DNA of 64,000 nucleotides, taken from Agarophyton chilense. Its lineage: Eukaryota; Rhodophyta; Florideophyceae; Gracilariales; Gracilariaceae. Numbering within the stretch: the stretch's first letter is position 1; each line of letters starts with the position of its first letter. The stretch spans positions 992,001 to 1,056,000 of the forward strand of contig JARGXX010000096.1 in assembly GCA_030374765.1 (NCBI GenBank), in the 5' to 3' direction. Shown piece after piece: positions 45,070 to 54,643 of this stretch. The notes beneath the pieces were generated by a model that ran no database searches, was not told the origin of the DNA, and saw only the letters and a program-made list of their open reading frames with translations. The translations under genes and the position numbers were made by a program.

Positions 45070-45611
45070 GTAGTAGTACACCTTGTGACCAGTCAGACGG
45101 GCCTATCCCCAGCCCCTTCCCCATCGTCGCCTCCTCGCCTCAAGGGCATCGTTTCGAATATCATTCTGCATCTCAGCAAGCACCAATACAGACAAGATGT
45201 GGTAAGCAAAAGATGGCGGATGTCGAAGTATTTAATCATGTTCACGATGGCGAAATGTCCTTGTATAGTTACGTACTTTTGGTTTTAGCTCAGCAGTGAG
45301 AAAAAAAACATCTGCAGAAATATGCAAAGCATGAATGTAATCGTATCAGTGCGCTACAGTCTAAAAAAATAATGTACATGTAAGATCAGCATCTTTTTTT
45401 GTCGCCAGTGCGCTTTGTCAAACCATAAATCATCCGGTGATTTCTTTTTGGCGCTATCGTGAATCGGACATGCGGCAGCAACGAGAACATACCTTAAACG
45501 TGAACGAAATTCTCAAGGCAAATCCAATAGAATCCATCTCCCCATTAAAGTTTGTAGATTTACATGGTATGCACAGACTTCATTCGTAGACCTTCTATAG
45601 GATGTGATGCT
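45070..45611. other. Intergenic between convergent genes
   Basis: About 540 bp between the GH31 stop and the ABC transporter stop. AT-rich with A runs near 45,300 and 45,362. No gene is seen; probably the two 3' ends. Confidence 0.5.
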
Positions 45612-47606
45612 TCATGAACAGAGAGGTTGTGAGACGACTTCATCACGTTCTTTCTGTGTGATGTCATCCAGCTCCCACAAACCGACACGAAGCCTCAGGA
45701 TTCTATCATGGTAACCCAACAATGTGGGACGATGACCAACACTGACAACTGTTGCACCCATTCCTGTCACTAAATCGTACATTTCCTTTTCAATTTGAAC
45801 ACTTAAAGCACTTGTACCTTCATCGATAATAGCCATTCCTGTTCCTGAAAGAAATAATCGAGCAAATTGGAGTCGTTGTTGCTCACCTAAACTCAGTACC
45901 TCCCCCCATTCCATCACAGCATCTAAACCTCCCATTCTCGACGGCAACTTGGCCAAATGAACGAGATCTAATGCACGAAGGAGGGCACCGTCTGCTATAT
46001 CTGATGTCTTTGAATCTTTGGGGTAAACTAGGTTGTCACGCAAGGACCCTAACGTGCAATAAGGCTTTTGTGGAAGAAAGAATAATCCATTTTCATCAGG
46101 GCATGTGACTGAGCCCGATCCGTTAGTCCACAATCCTGCGATAGCTCTGAGAAGAGACGACTTCCCGTTGCCCGATGGCCCACACACCAGCAAACGCTCG
46201 CCCGGCGAGAGTGTAAACGATAAGTTCTCAATTAGTTTTCTCGGCATCGCGTCATCAGGGGTAAACAAAGTGAGGTTTTGCACTGACAGTGATCTTGTCC
46301 GTCCTGGTATCCTGTTCAGGATAATGCCACCACGATGTCCACGACCCTGGGTAGGAGCCCTTTCGGAATGGGTGCCGAACGTCTTCTTTTCTTCTTCAAT
46401 GTTTTCTTCAAGTGCTTGTACAAATTGAGCGAGCCGGTCAATGCCCGCTCCAAACTGGCTTAAACTATCAAAACGGTTGACAACAAGACTAAGATCGTCA
46501 AGGATATGTGAAAACGCGCTGAAGCTTTGCGTCACGCTTCCTAGCTCTATGGCTCCCGAAAAGTACCTTGGAGCGACACAGATGGCTGGTAGTATACGAA
46601 CGGCGTATTTGTATCCAGTTTGCAGGAATCCTACTTGCTTTCGAAGATTAATAACCTCTCCCATATTATCGATGGCTAACTTCAAACGGCGATTGATCTC
46701 AACTCGTTCCCTTTGCTCACCGTTGAAGAAGGCTATACTCTCCGCATTCTCTCGCATTCGAATAAGTCCATAGCGCAAGTTAGCTTCGCTAACAATTTGG
46801 TTATAGTTAAGACCTATAAGGCGTTTTCCAAGAACTGCTGTTAGGTATGTGCCAGTCGTGGCGTACACGAGAAGAACAACAAACAGATAAGGATAAATGG
46901 AAAACAAGATAGCAGAAAACGAAACCAAGTCGATTGCCGACACGAGCAAAGTCAGTACGAGAGCGATTGATTCAGTTGTAAAGGAGTTGAGATCTTGGGC
47001 AATACGTTGGTCAGGATTGTCGACTGCCTCAAGTGTATAGAAGTTACGATTGGCGCAATACTGGTTCAGAACTTTTTCCGTTATCCAGTCTCGCCAACGC
47101 AGTGCGCACCTGTCACGAAAGTATTGATAGTATACCACAACAGGGGTAAATGCGACTAGTGTGATAAAAAAGATTTCAGCCTGATGATAGAAGAGTTCTG
47201 TGTTTTTCGTGTTCAACGCTGTCCAAAAGTCCCGCGACACAAAAGAGAATAGGACTGAGACACCAGATTGGAGAAAGGTGAGAGCAACGACGCCAGCAAA
47301 ATCTCGTCTAGCCTGCTTTTCTGCCTTCCAGTATGGAAGCGCCAAGCGAGAAAAGAGTGACAACAGGCGGCCAACCTCCCGTCGTTTCCGCTCTGCGTCT
47401 GATTCATTCGCTTGTGTTTCGCTTTTGACGGCATCTGTAGAGGACCCTGCATTCTGCACTGAGCATCTTGGTATTATTCTTCTGCTTAGATTCAGCGGTA
47501 CTCTTCGTGTAACACATCGGTGCCATGTTGTTGAGCGAACAAGACGTATGTGTGAGTGTCGAGATGGGATAAATGGTGACGCGAACGCCGCTCGTGCGAC
47601 GGTCAT
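45612..47606 (-). CDS. ABCD-family half-transporter, probably plastid
   Basis: 664 residues from the ATG at 47,606. The frame is open back to 47,876, but this start gives an Arg/Ser/Ala-rich, acid-poor leader of about 50 residues (MTVARAAFASPF...), typical of organelle import. A six-helix membrane domain of the ABC_membrane_2 type follows (about 95-410; FTTESIALVLTLL is part of it). The nucleotide-binding domain has Walker A GPSGNGKSS (476-484), signature LSLGE (571-575), Walker B MAIIDE (591-596) and the H-loop SVGHR (H625). As a half-transporter it should act as a dimer. The type resembles plant chloroplast ABCD2 and cyanobacterial relatives more than peroxisomal ABCD1. Relatives usually have DEATSAL after Walker B; here it is DEGTSAL. 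Substrate unknown. Confidence 0.87.
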   Translation of the reverse strand: MTVARAAFASPFIPSRHSHIRLVRSTTWHRCVTRRVPLNLSRRIIPRCSVQNAGSSTDAVKSETQANESDAERKRREVGRLLSLFSRLALPYWKAEKQARRDFAGVVALTFLQSGVSVLFSFVSRDFWTALNTKNTELFYHQAEIFFITLVAFTPVVVYYQYFRDRCALRWRDWITEKVLNQYCANRNFYTLEAVDNPDQRIAQDLNSFTTESIALVLTLLVSAIDLVSFSAILFSIYPYLFVVLLVYATTGTYLTAVLGKRLIGLNYNQIVSEANLRYGLIRMRENAESIAFFNGEQRERVEINRRLKLAIDNMGEVINLRKQVGFLQTGYKYAVRILPAICVAPRYFSGAIELGSVTQSFSAFSHILDDLSLVVNRFDSLSQFGAGIDRLAQFVQALEENIEEEKKTFGTHSERAPTQGRGHRGGIILNRIPGRTRSLSVQNLTLFTPDDAMPRKLIENLSFTLSPGERLLVCGPSGNGKSSLLRAIAGLWTNGSGSVTCPDENGLFFLPQKPYCTLGSLRDNLVYPKDSKTSDIADGALLRALDLVHLAKLPSRMGGLDAVMEWGEVLSLGEQQRLQFARLFLSGTGMAIIDEGTSALSVQIEKEMYDLVTGMGATVVSVGHRPTLLGYHDRILRLRVGLWELDDITQKERDEVVSQPLCS

Positions 47607-48095
47607 TGCAAAGGTGACTGTGCCTTTCGTGTATCTTCCTTCCGAGAGAAACACGGTACAGCGTAATGAGCAATAGGGAGCATTCCAGCTGGGGTGGCGA
47701 CTGCTACGAGAGAAAAGGATTAGAAATTGCAGCACCTTGATTCGCTGCGTGAGGTGCAGAGATGAGAATGCTGCAAAAATGCAGCAGTATGGATTGCTTT
47801 CTGTGGCAAATGAGAGGTCATCCGTTGGCTTCGTTTTGGTCGAAAATCCGCCGCCATGAACGTCCAAGTGTCCCACTCCACTACTAGCTGCAGAATTATG
47901 TCATCGAGCATCATCAGTACAGGCCCGCGCAACGCATGTCGCTTTCATTGCATACCTTCGTAGTCCTTTTCGGATTTGTCGCTTTGAGGACATCACTTTC
48001 ATCCGTCTACAGTCCAACGGCCCAGATGCTCTTTCTGAGGCCGCACCGGCGATAAGCGGCGACGTTCCTTCCCAAATTAGGAGTTATCTTTAATC
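47607..48095. promoter_or_regulatory. Divergent promoter region, ABCD / ADCS
   Basis: 489 bp between the two divergent start codons. No clear TATA box is seen. An open extension of the ABCD frame (to 47,876) covers part of it, and I consider it leader sequence. Confidence 0.35.
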
Positions 48096-50360
48096 ATGTC
48101 GCTACGCCTGGCGCTTATAGACAACTACGATTCGTACACTTACATCCTTGCCCATCTTGTAGCAACCGCTAACTGCAACAATCCGCCACAAGTCTTTCGC
48201 AGTGATGCATATTCAACACTTTCAGATCTGCATTCAGCGCATGGAATGTTTGATGCTTTCATTCTCTCCCCAGGCCCAGGAACCCCTGTGAAACCTCGAG
48301 ACTTTTCACCACTGCAGCATGAGATTGTGTCAGGTAGCATCCCCACTTTGGCTATCTGCCTCGGACATCAGGGCCTATGCCATCATTACGGTTCCGAGAT
48401 AGTTCACGCCCCGCATGGACCGCGACACGGCGTCATTTCTCGTGTGACTAAGAGCTCAAATGAATGTCCACTGCTGCGCGGTATTCCATATTCATTTGAC
48501 GTCGTGCGCTATCATAGCCTGTGCGTCAAACCAAAATCGCTTCCGCAATGTTTACTTCCAACACTTTGGACTGTTGATGGGGACGCAACAGTTCTTATGG
48601 GTGTGCGACATGTCAACAAGCCTGTCTTTGGGCTTCAGTTCCACCCAGAATCAGTCGCCACAAACTTTGGGCAGCAAATGGCCAACAACTTTATTAAATT
48701 GGCAACCGTTTATCGAACGACTCAACCCATCTACCGTTCGTTGACACCTACACCACAGGTCTGCTCACCAACCTTTCGAACATTGGTCCGCAGTGTGGAT
48801 CTTCTCGTTTCGCCGTTGGCTCTTTTCAAATGCTTGTATGGGGATGTGAAGCAGTCCTTCTGGCTTGACAGCAGCACAAATGCCACACCTTCTTCCCGAT
48901 GCTCTTCTCCCAACCCCGGAGAAGAGTGCACGGGCCTTGTCGATGCACACCCCGCTCGTTACTCAATAATGGGCGCTTGCAACGGACCGTTCTCAGAACT
49001 TGTAACATACGATGTCTCCTTGCATACCACTACAGTTCACCAGAAGAGCAAGAAAGAGATCCTTAGTATTTCGGTCTTTGACTACTTGAAGAAAGCTCTC
49101 AAGAACCGCCAAGCTGAACATAATCCGGAGCTCCCAATAGAAATGAACGGAGGATACGTGGGGTTTTTTGGATATGAGATGAAAAGTGATGTCGACGAGG
49201 CCATAGAAAGCGTCCACACGTCGCATTTACCAGACGCATGGTTCGTGTTTGCGGATCGCCTCTTGATTATTGACCATATACATGACAAACTTTATTTCGT
49301 CGCTTTAGCGAGAGACGGCTATCTAGACGACTACAGAGACGGAAACACTTGGTTTGAGAATATGAGATCATCAGTGAGCACGGTGCTCGACGGAAACGGT
49401 ATGTTCAAGGGCCCATCCCAAGGTTGGGATAAAGTGCAATCGCCCTTGCGATTCATCCCTGAGAGAAGTCGAAGTCAGTACCTCTCAGACATTCGAAAAT
49501 GCCTGAAATATATACATGACGGAGAAAGCTATGAAGTCTGTCTCACCAACCGTTTGCGAGCAACTTTGCCTCATGGTTTTAAGCAAGACCCCTTGGAACT
49601 ATACAGCGCTTTGCGTCTGGTAAATCCTTCGCCATTCTCGGCTTTCCTTAGACTTGACAATGATCATGCTGTTTGCTGTAGTTCACCTGAGCGATATCTA
49701 CAAATCTCATCCTCTGGTCAAGTGGAATCGAAGCCCATCAAAGGAACCCTTCCAAGAGGGAAAACAGTAGAAGAGGACAACAATCTTCGCCGTCAATTGC
49801 AACAGTCGCCGAAAGATCGTAGCGAGAATCTCATGATTGTTGACTTAGTAAGAAATGACCTCAGCAGAATGTGCGAAGTTGGCTCAGTGACGGTACCAAA
49901 ATTGATGTGCGTAGAATCATACGCAACTGTACATCAGCTTGTTAGCACCGTTCGTGGGAAACTGGCCCCTTCATGCGACCCAATCGATTGTGTTCGAGGG
50001 GCATACCCGATGGGCTCTATGACGGGGGCACCAAAGCTGCGAACCTTGGAAATCATCGATCGTCTTGAAGCCTCTGCAAGAGGCATATATTCCGGAAGCA
50101 TCGGCTACCTTAGTGTGAGCGGGGCTGTGGACTTGAACGTTGTGATCCGAACGGCGGTGCTGAATGGCCCACAGGTAGAAATAGGAGTCGGTGGTGCCAT
50201 TGTGGCCATGAGTAGCCCAAAAGAAGAATACGAAGAAACAATTTTGAAAGGAATGGCAATCATGAAGGCGCTAACCCTGAATGAAACTGGGAACAGTGAT
50301 GTTATTGTTGTTCACGAACCGCAAGAGTGTATTAAAGTTGATCGCATCGACGAAAGCTGA
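48096..50360 (+). CDS. ADCS: Aminodeoxychorismate synthase, fused PabA-PabB
   Basis: 754 residues. It makes 4-amino-4-deoxychorismate from chorismate and glutamine, the first step to p-aminobenzoate and folate. The N-terminal glutamine amidotransferase (about 1-205) has the nucleophile in AICLGHQ (C88) and the partners in QFHPES (H183, E185). The C-terminal chorismate-binding domain (about 290-740) has SSPERYL and then PIKGT at 547-551; the Lys there marks PabB rather than anthranilate synthase, which has PIAGT. MIVDLVRND and PMGSMTGAPK follow. Length and fusion order match plant, fungal and protist enzymes. No organelle leader is seen: the amidotransferase fold starts at residue 4 (RLALIDNYDSY), so the enzyme is probably cytosolic, whereas the plant enzyme is plastidic. 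Confidence 0.95.
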   Translation: MSLRLALIDNYDSYTYILAHLVATANCNNPPQVFRSDAYSTLSDLHSAHGMFDAFILSPGPGTPVKPRDFSPLQHEIVSGSIPTLAICLGHQGLCHHYGSEIVHAPHGPRHGVISRVTKSSNECPLLRGIPYSFDVVRYHSLCVKPKSLPQCLLPTLWTVDGDATVLMGVRHVNKPVFGLQFHPESVATNFGQQMANNFIKLATVYRTTQPIYRSLTPTPQVCSPTFRTLVRSVDLLVSPLALFKCLYGDVKQSFWLDSSTNATPSSRCSSPNPGEECTGLVDAHPARYSIMGACNGPFSELVTYDVSLHTTTVHQKSKKEILSISVFDYLKKALKNRQAEHNPELPIEMNGGYVGFFGYEMKSDVDEAIESVHTSHLPDAWFVFADRLLIIDHIHDKLYFVALARDGYLDDYRDGNTWFENMRSSVSTVLDGNGMFKGPSQGWDKVQSPLRFIPERSRSQYLSDIRKCLKYIHDGESYEVCLTNRLRATLPHGFKQDPLELYSALRLVNPSPFSAFLRLDNDHAVCCSSPERYLQISSSGQVESKPIKGTLPRGKTVEEDNNLRRQLQQSPKDRSENLMIVDLVRNDLSRMCEVGSVTVPKLMCVESYATVHQLVSTVRGKLAPSCDPIDCVRGAYPMGSMTGAPKLRTLEIIDRLEASARGIYSGSIGYLSVSGAVDLNVVIRTAVLNGPQVEIGVGGAIVAMSSPKEEYEETILKGMAIMKALTLNETGNSDVIVVHEPQECIKVDRIDES

Positions 50361-50776
50361 ACAGCTCTTGCCAGATTTGACCATAACCGCATAAACGAAA
50401 GGAATTTACGGATGTCTTTGGCCTTCCAAAGCCAAAGATAATGGCCCGCCATTGTCTTCGGGACGATGCTTTTCTGACAGTTTAGATCCTTGCCAGGAAG
50501 AAAACCATTTAGGACGAACAGGCGTCCTTCACAGGAGCGTTATAGGGCCTGGTGTCCACGAACAGCGAGTTGCCTCCGATTGAACGGGTATTTAATTCTG
50601 CATGGTTGTGAATTCTTATCGTCGCCAGAGGTCTTTTTCTACAAGGCTTGAGGTAAAAGGAGAGTAGTGGAGGCTATAAGTGTGATTAGCAAACTGACAC
50701 AGCACCTCCAATCTCCGTACTGAGGCGGATTGCTTGGTGGTGTGCTTGGTGGCAATGTAATAGCCAGACTTTATGG
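50361..50776. other. Intergenic between convergent genes
   Basis: About 415 bp between the ADCS stop and the DONSON-like stop. A short imperfect inverted repeat, TTTGGCCTTCCAAAGCCAAA, is at 50,417-50,436. No gene is seen. Confidence 0.5.
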
Positions 50777-52273
50777 TTATTCCACAGCTCGAGTAAACAG
50801 CATAAAGTTGGGAGAAGTTGTCTTCCTTGTGACTCGTGATAAGACTCGACGTCCAAGTATAGAGTGATATGATTTCTGCTGAGAAGAGGATGTCCCACTC
50901 GCCGGCAATAAGCTAATTGACTGCCCGCACACATTCAACATTTCCGACCTTGCTTCAGTGCTCATTTGAACCGAGAAATCCCGATCTTGAGTTTCAACCA
51001 ACGCCTTACAAATAGCGCGTACTTGGCGTGGAGTGAGAAAGCCGGTGATCTTGACGGAGTATCTTAATCTCGTGGCCCCACCGGATGAATTAATTATATT
51101 GGCTTCATCTGCATCTGCAACTTGAGCGGTGATGGCGGTACCACCTCGAAAGGGCTTGTCACATAATAACACGGGAACATCTGTGGCGTTCGAAATCTTA
51201 TGGCCTACACTTAAGACAAAATTATATACAGCTTGCACTGCTAGCTGGCCTTGAGCTATCACGGGAGGCTCACTGTCTCCTACCGATGAGTTTGAATCTC
51301 GTTCAAGTCTAAACGGCACTGCGTAGTCTGACAGCAATGAGCGCAGCCCTAAGGAACCATTTGCAAAACAGGCTTGCAATGATGAGTCGCTTGTCGAACA
51401 CATTTGTCCTCGTCGCTTCTGACAGTTGGTTCCATTTCTAATATTGAGGCTGTCGTTCTGAGGAAAAGTATGACTGAATAGAAGAGTAGTAGATGGGAGC
51501 AAAATGTAGAAATGATCAATATGGCCACGCTTGTATCCGAAAAACAAGGACTGAAGCGCGCTTTGCCACAGACGTAAGCGTTCCAAGGCCACATTAGCTG
51601 CTTCTTGTAAAGCTGAATCTGGTCGTGCTCGCGTGCTGGCGGCAAACACGGTTTGCCACCTTCTGGAGATAACCGGAGGTAGTGTAGTGCATGGATAGCG
51701 AAAGTGGAGCAAGGCACGATAGAATTGACGTTTGGCACACGTTAAGGTGTCAGTTAGTACTTGTCCTTCTATTACAGCGTCGCTGCCAAGCGGGGGTTTG
51801 ATAACAGGCGCTTCTGTGATGGTATCGACGCCTGAAAGTAAATCATGCAGCGCTTCGTACTCCTCACCCTGGCCTCTTACTCGCGTCCACCACAACGATT
51901 TGGATGACATGATGCTGAGCGAAGTTTTGATGGACAGGTCCATCGGAAGCTGTTCATGTGGAGTTTCTTGTACTTCGGCAGCATTAGTTGGATGCGTATC
52001 ATCGGCATGGGGAGCTGCCCGAGGAACGGGTTGTCCTGAATGTGAAGTTAAGTTATCAACAGTGTTGGCTAGCACGGACCAAGCATCGTTCGGGGCATCA
52101 TCGCCCAGCACCTGTTCTGCACGAGAAGAATTGGGGCCTAAAAGATCAATCAAGGTGCGTGGACGCGAATTATCGTCGGCCGCAGACGGGTGTGAACGGG
52201 AGAGACGTGGGGCTGCCGGGGGTCGTTTTGCGCTTATAGATTGCGTGCGCGGTCGTTTTCGAGGCGGTGGCAT
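50777..52273 (-). CDS. DONSON: DONSON-like replication protein
   Basis: 498 residues. The pattern matches DONSON (humpty dumpty in flies), which brings GINS to the MCM helicase at origins and protects forks in the nucleus. Visible matches: PMDLSIKTSLSIMSSKSLWW (about 110-129, like PLDWSLKT...F in animals), FYRALLHFRYP (about 184-194), the LRLWQSALQSLFFGYKRG region with HFYILLPSTTLLF (about 232-268), then PFRGGTAI near 385 and LRYSVKITGFLTPRQVRAICKAL near 410, which corresponds to the conserved EITGPIMPHSL block. The first 105 residues are disordered and basic at the start (PPPRKRPR), so a nuclear signal is likely. Intronless. Identity to animal forms is low, so the name rests on motif order. 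Confidence 0.72.
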   Translation of the reverse strand: MPPPRKRPRTQSISAKRPPAAPRLSRSHPSAADDNSRPRTLIDLLGPNSSRAEQVLGDDAPNDAWSVLANTVDNLTSHSGQPVPRAAPHADDTHPTNAAEVQETPHEQLPMDLSIKTSLSIMSSKSLWWTRVRGQGEEYEALHDLLSGVDTITEAPVIKPPLGSDAVIEGQVLTDTLTCAKRQFYRALLHFRYPCTTLPPVISRRWQTVFAASTRARPDSALQEAANVALERLRLWQSALQSLFFGYKRGHIDHFYILLPSTTLLFSHTFPQNDSLNIRNGTNCQKRRGQMCSTSDSSLQACFANGSLGLRSLLSDYAVPFRLERDSNSSVGDSEPPVIAQGQLAVQAVYNFVLSVGHKISNATDVPVLLCDKPFRGGTAITAQVADADEANIINSSGGATRLRYSVKITGFLTPRQVRAICKALVETQDRDFSVQMSTEARSEMLNVCGQSISLLPASGTSSSQQKSYHSILGRRVLSRVTRKTTSPNFMLFTRAVE

Positions 52274-53387
52274 CTTGCAGCATGTCGGAAGAGAGGCGTG
52301 AGAGTTGTGCGTGGGGGGCTTGTTGGATCATGTAGCGCATAGAATGGGGAGGCGAAACGCAATGGCGGGACGGGCGTGCGATTGTTCTGCCACGGTGCGC
52401 TGGTCGACACTGAGGCATGCAACGAGAGGGTGCAGAAGGAGACGCGCACGAAGAGCTGCGTTGCGCGGCGGAGGCGCGGCGGCAGTGCTCACGGCGAGGT
52501 GCTGTTTCTGCTGGGTACCGAAGGTAACAATTGCTATGTAAAGTTACCACGTTTCGTTTGGCAGTTGTAGCCAAAAAAAAGAGTTGCAAGCTCTCGAGAC
52601 CCATTTTGTGCATTTTTCTAACCTGCATCTACCCTTGGGATAGAGGCAGAGCCAGAAGAGCTCTCCTCGTTTCACTCCGCCTTGCTCACTCAAGTGATAT
52701 GTGACGTGCGAAGGGGAAGCAGCAGTTCGCAGAGGCCGTGAAAGGGTTGCTTCACGTGAAGCGATTTGTACGTTGCGCATCAATGTACATGCAAACGTTG
52801 CAACGTTGCAGCTTAAAGTACGTTGGTGCTGGTACATTTTGAAACGTCTGGCGGCTTGTGCGAGGGCGCATTGTCCCCAAAGCGAGCTGTTGAGCTGTTG
52901 ATAACGCGTAGAACAAATGGAAGCAGCATGCTGACGGTCGAGTGCACAGAAACAAGATGCAACACAGTGTTTCCTAGTAGCGCAACCGCAAAGCACTTGG
53001 AGCGGCACAAGCAGTCTTCATTGTAGACAGAGGACAGAGAGAGACAGAGAGAATCAGAGCGCACACATGGGACGCAGAAGGCGGGGGAGCACCTCAACCG
53101 AGCGCACCAGCGTTTCAAAAACAACCAGAGACGTCGCCAACAACGAGCGCTGTCATAGCCAAAAGCGCGACAAACGCGCCCGCTCCAGAGCGCAGCAGCG
53201 CCGCCGGAACGCCAAAAAATTGCACCAACCCACCACACTGCCTCCGCCGCAGTGCGCAGACGCCCCTGATTTGAGGCGCCACCGCGCTCTCGTCGTTCCT
53301 CCAATTCATCAAGCGCTCGTCCGCGGCACACCTCCTCCGACCGTCCCCTCGCACCCATCGGTGCTCCCCGCGCGTCACTTTTCCCAC
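52274..53387. other. Divergent intergenic region, DONSON-like / eIF4E
   Basis: About 1.1 kb. A purine-rich GA repeat (about 53,025-53,060) lies some 330 bp before the eIF4E start. An open frame in phase with eIF4E runs back to 53,067, but it is Arg-rich and looks like leader sequence. Confidence 0.45.
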
Positions 53388-54097
53388 ATGGCCGAAGAGC
53401 ACGCTGAAAACGACTCCGGCCCGCATCCTCTCCAATTCAAATGGACTCTCTGGCATGACTTTGTCACCACCACCAAGGGCCGTGGCGGTAGCTACGCCGT
53501 TAACCTTCGCCCCATTGCTGATTTCGATACTGTAGAGGACTTTTGGGCGTAAGTTTTGTTCTTCCACAACTCTCCATTCGTTCTAAGTCTTTCCTTGCAT
53601 TTTGATGTTGACCTGCTTGTTTTCTGCATTCGTCGTTTATGCTTTCCCGTCGCTGCCACAGCGTATTTAACAGTCTTAAGGAGCCTTCGCAACTGAGTTA
53701 TAACCATACATACAACCTCTTCAAGCATGGAATCGAACCAAAGTGGGAGGATCCGCAAAACGTGAAAGGCGGCGAGTGGAGAGTTACCTTTCCACTCTCT
53801 CACATGCCAGAGCTGGACAAAGGTTGGATTAACACAGTACTCACCGTGATAGGTGAGGGTTTTGGTCCCCAAGAAAGTGACGATATCGCCGGAATCGTAA
53901 TGAACCGTAAACGTGGAATCAGTCGTCTTGCAATTTGGACCAAGTCAGCCACAAGACCTTTACAGATGAGTATCGGTCACCGTTGGCGAGAGACATCTGG
54001 GATTTCCTCCGATCAACAGTTCTTACTTTTCAAGGATTCCATGGGTACGAAGAAACCCAAGGCAAAATACTCGATACCTGAACCACAGAAATCATAG
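53388..54097 (+). CDS. EIF4E: Translation initiation factor eIF4E (two exons)
   Basis: Binds the mRNA 5' cap and recruits eIF4G in the cytoplasm. Two exons: 53,388-53,548 and 53,662-54,097, with a 113-nt intron (GTAAGT at 53,549; CAG acceptor ending 53,661). The spliced product is 198 residues, close to the usual 190-220. It starts MAEEHAEN, then HPLQFKWTLWHDF. The junction restores EDFWAVFNSLKEPS. Then KHGIEPKWEDPQNVKGGEW with the cap-stacking Trp-Glu, and SRLAIWT near residue 152, whose Trp contacts the cap methyl group. The frame is open for 107 more codons upstream, but the conserved fold begins after 53,388. A decayed copy of part of exon 2 follows the stop. Confidence 0.95.
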
Positions 54098-54105
54098 AAA
54101 GCCGA

Positions 54106-54275
54106 TTAAACGCGGAATAAGGCATCTTTCTATCTGGACAAAGACAGCAAGAAAAGAGCCTTCACAAAAGGGATATAGGTCACTGTTGGCGAGAGACTTG
54201 CGGAATCACGTCCGATCAGCGATACTTATTTGCATTGCTTCAAAGAAAGCTAAGGAACGCTACTCGATTTCATGA
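54106..54275 (+). pseudogene. Decayed tandem copy of the eIF4E 3' end
   Basis: Starts 9 bp after the eIF4E stop and repeats the region 53,911-54,075. RGIRHLSIWTKTA here matches RGISRLAIWTKSA, and after a change of frame GHCWRETCGITSDQRY matches GHRWRETSGISSDQQF. A frame change near 54,175 and the lack of the earlier part make it a partial duplicate that has decayed. By eye it is about 70 percent identical in DNA. Confidence 0.8.
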
Positions 54276-54643
54276 ACGTTCCTTACGAGCCAGTTGCCCT
54301 ATTTCACTATTACACAACTCTGGAAACTGTATAATTTGGTAAACGTGCAACATTTAGCCGATCACGATGGCACATTCACAGGGCTACAGGGCTGCGTTTG
54401 TGCATACTTTGTAACCACGTCACATGCTTCCTCATACCGCACCATAAGAACGCTATTCCACACGCTTTAAGTAGAACAAGTCAAATCATGCTCCTTACGT
54501 ATGTATATATTTATATATAATAAGTACAACATAAAGCTTCGAAAGCTATCATACCGCGACCACATAGCTACAAAACAAGATAAAAAATACATCTACGCTC
54601 TCAATGATGTCGATGATTCAAATACATGTCGGGTGTAGTAAGC
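54276..54643. other. Intergenic between convergent genes
   Basis: About 370 bp between the eIF4E tail copy and the BDP1 stop. AT-rich around 54,500-54,530 (TATATATTTATATATAA). No gene is seen. Confidence 0.5.

Noticed and set aside
53067-53387. Upstream extension of eIF4E by 107 codons
   Set aside because: Arg-rich and unlike any eIF4E; the family's conserved part begins just after the ATG at 53,388, and total length is normal from there.
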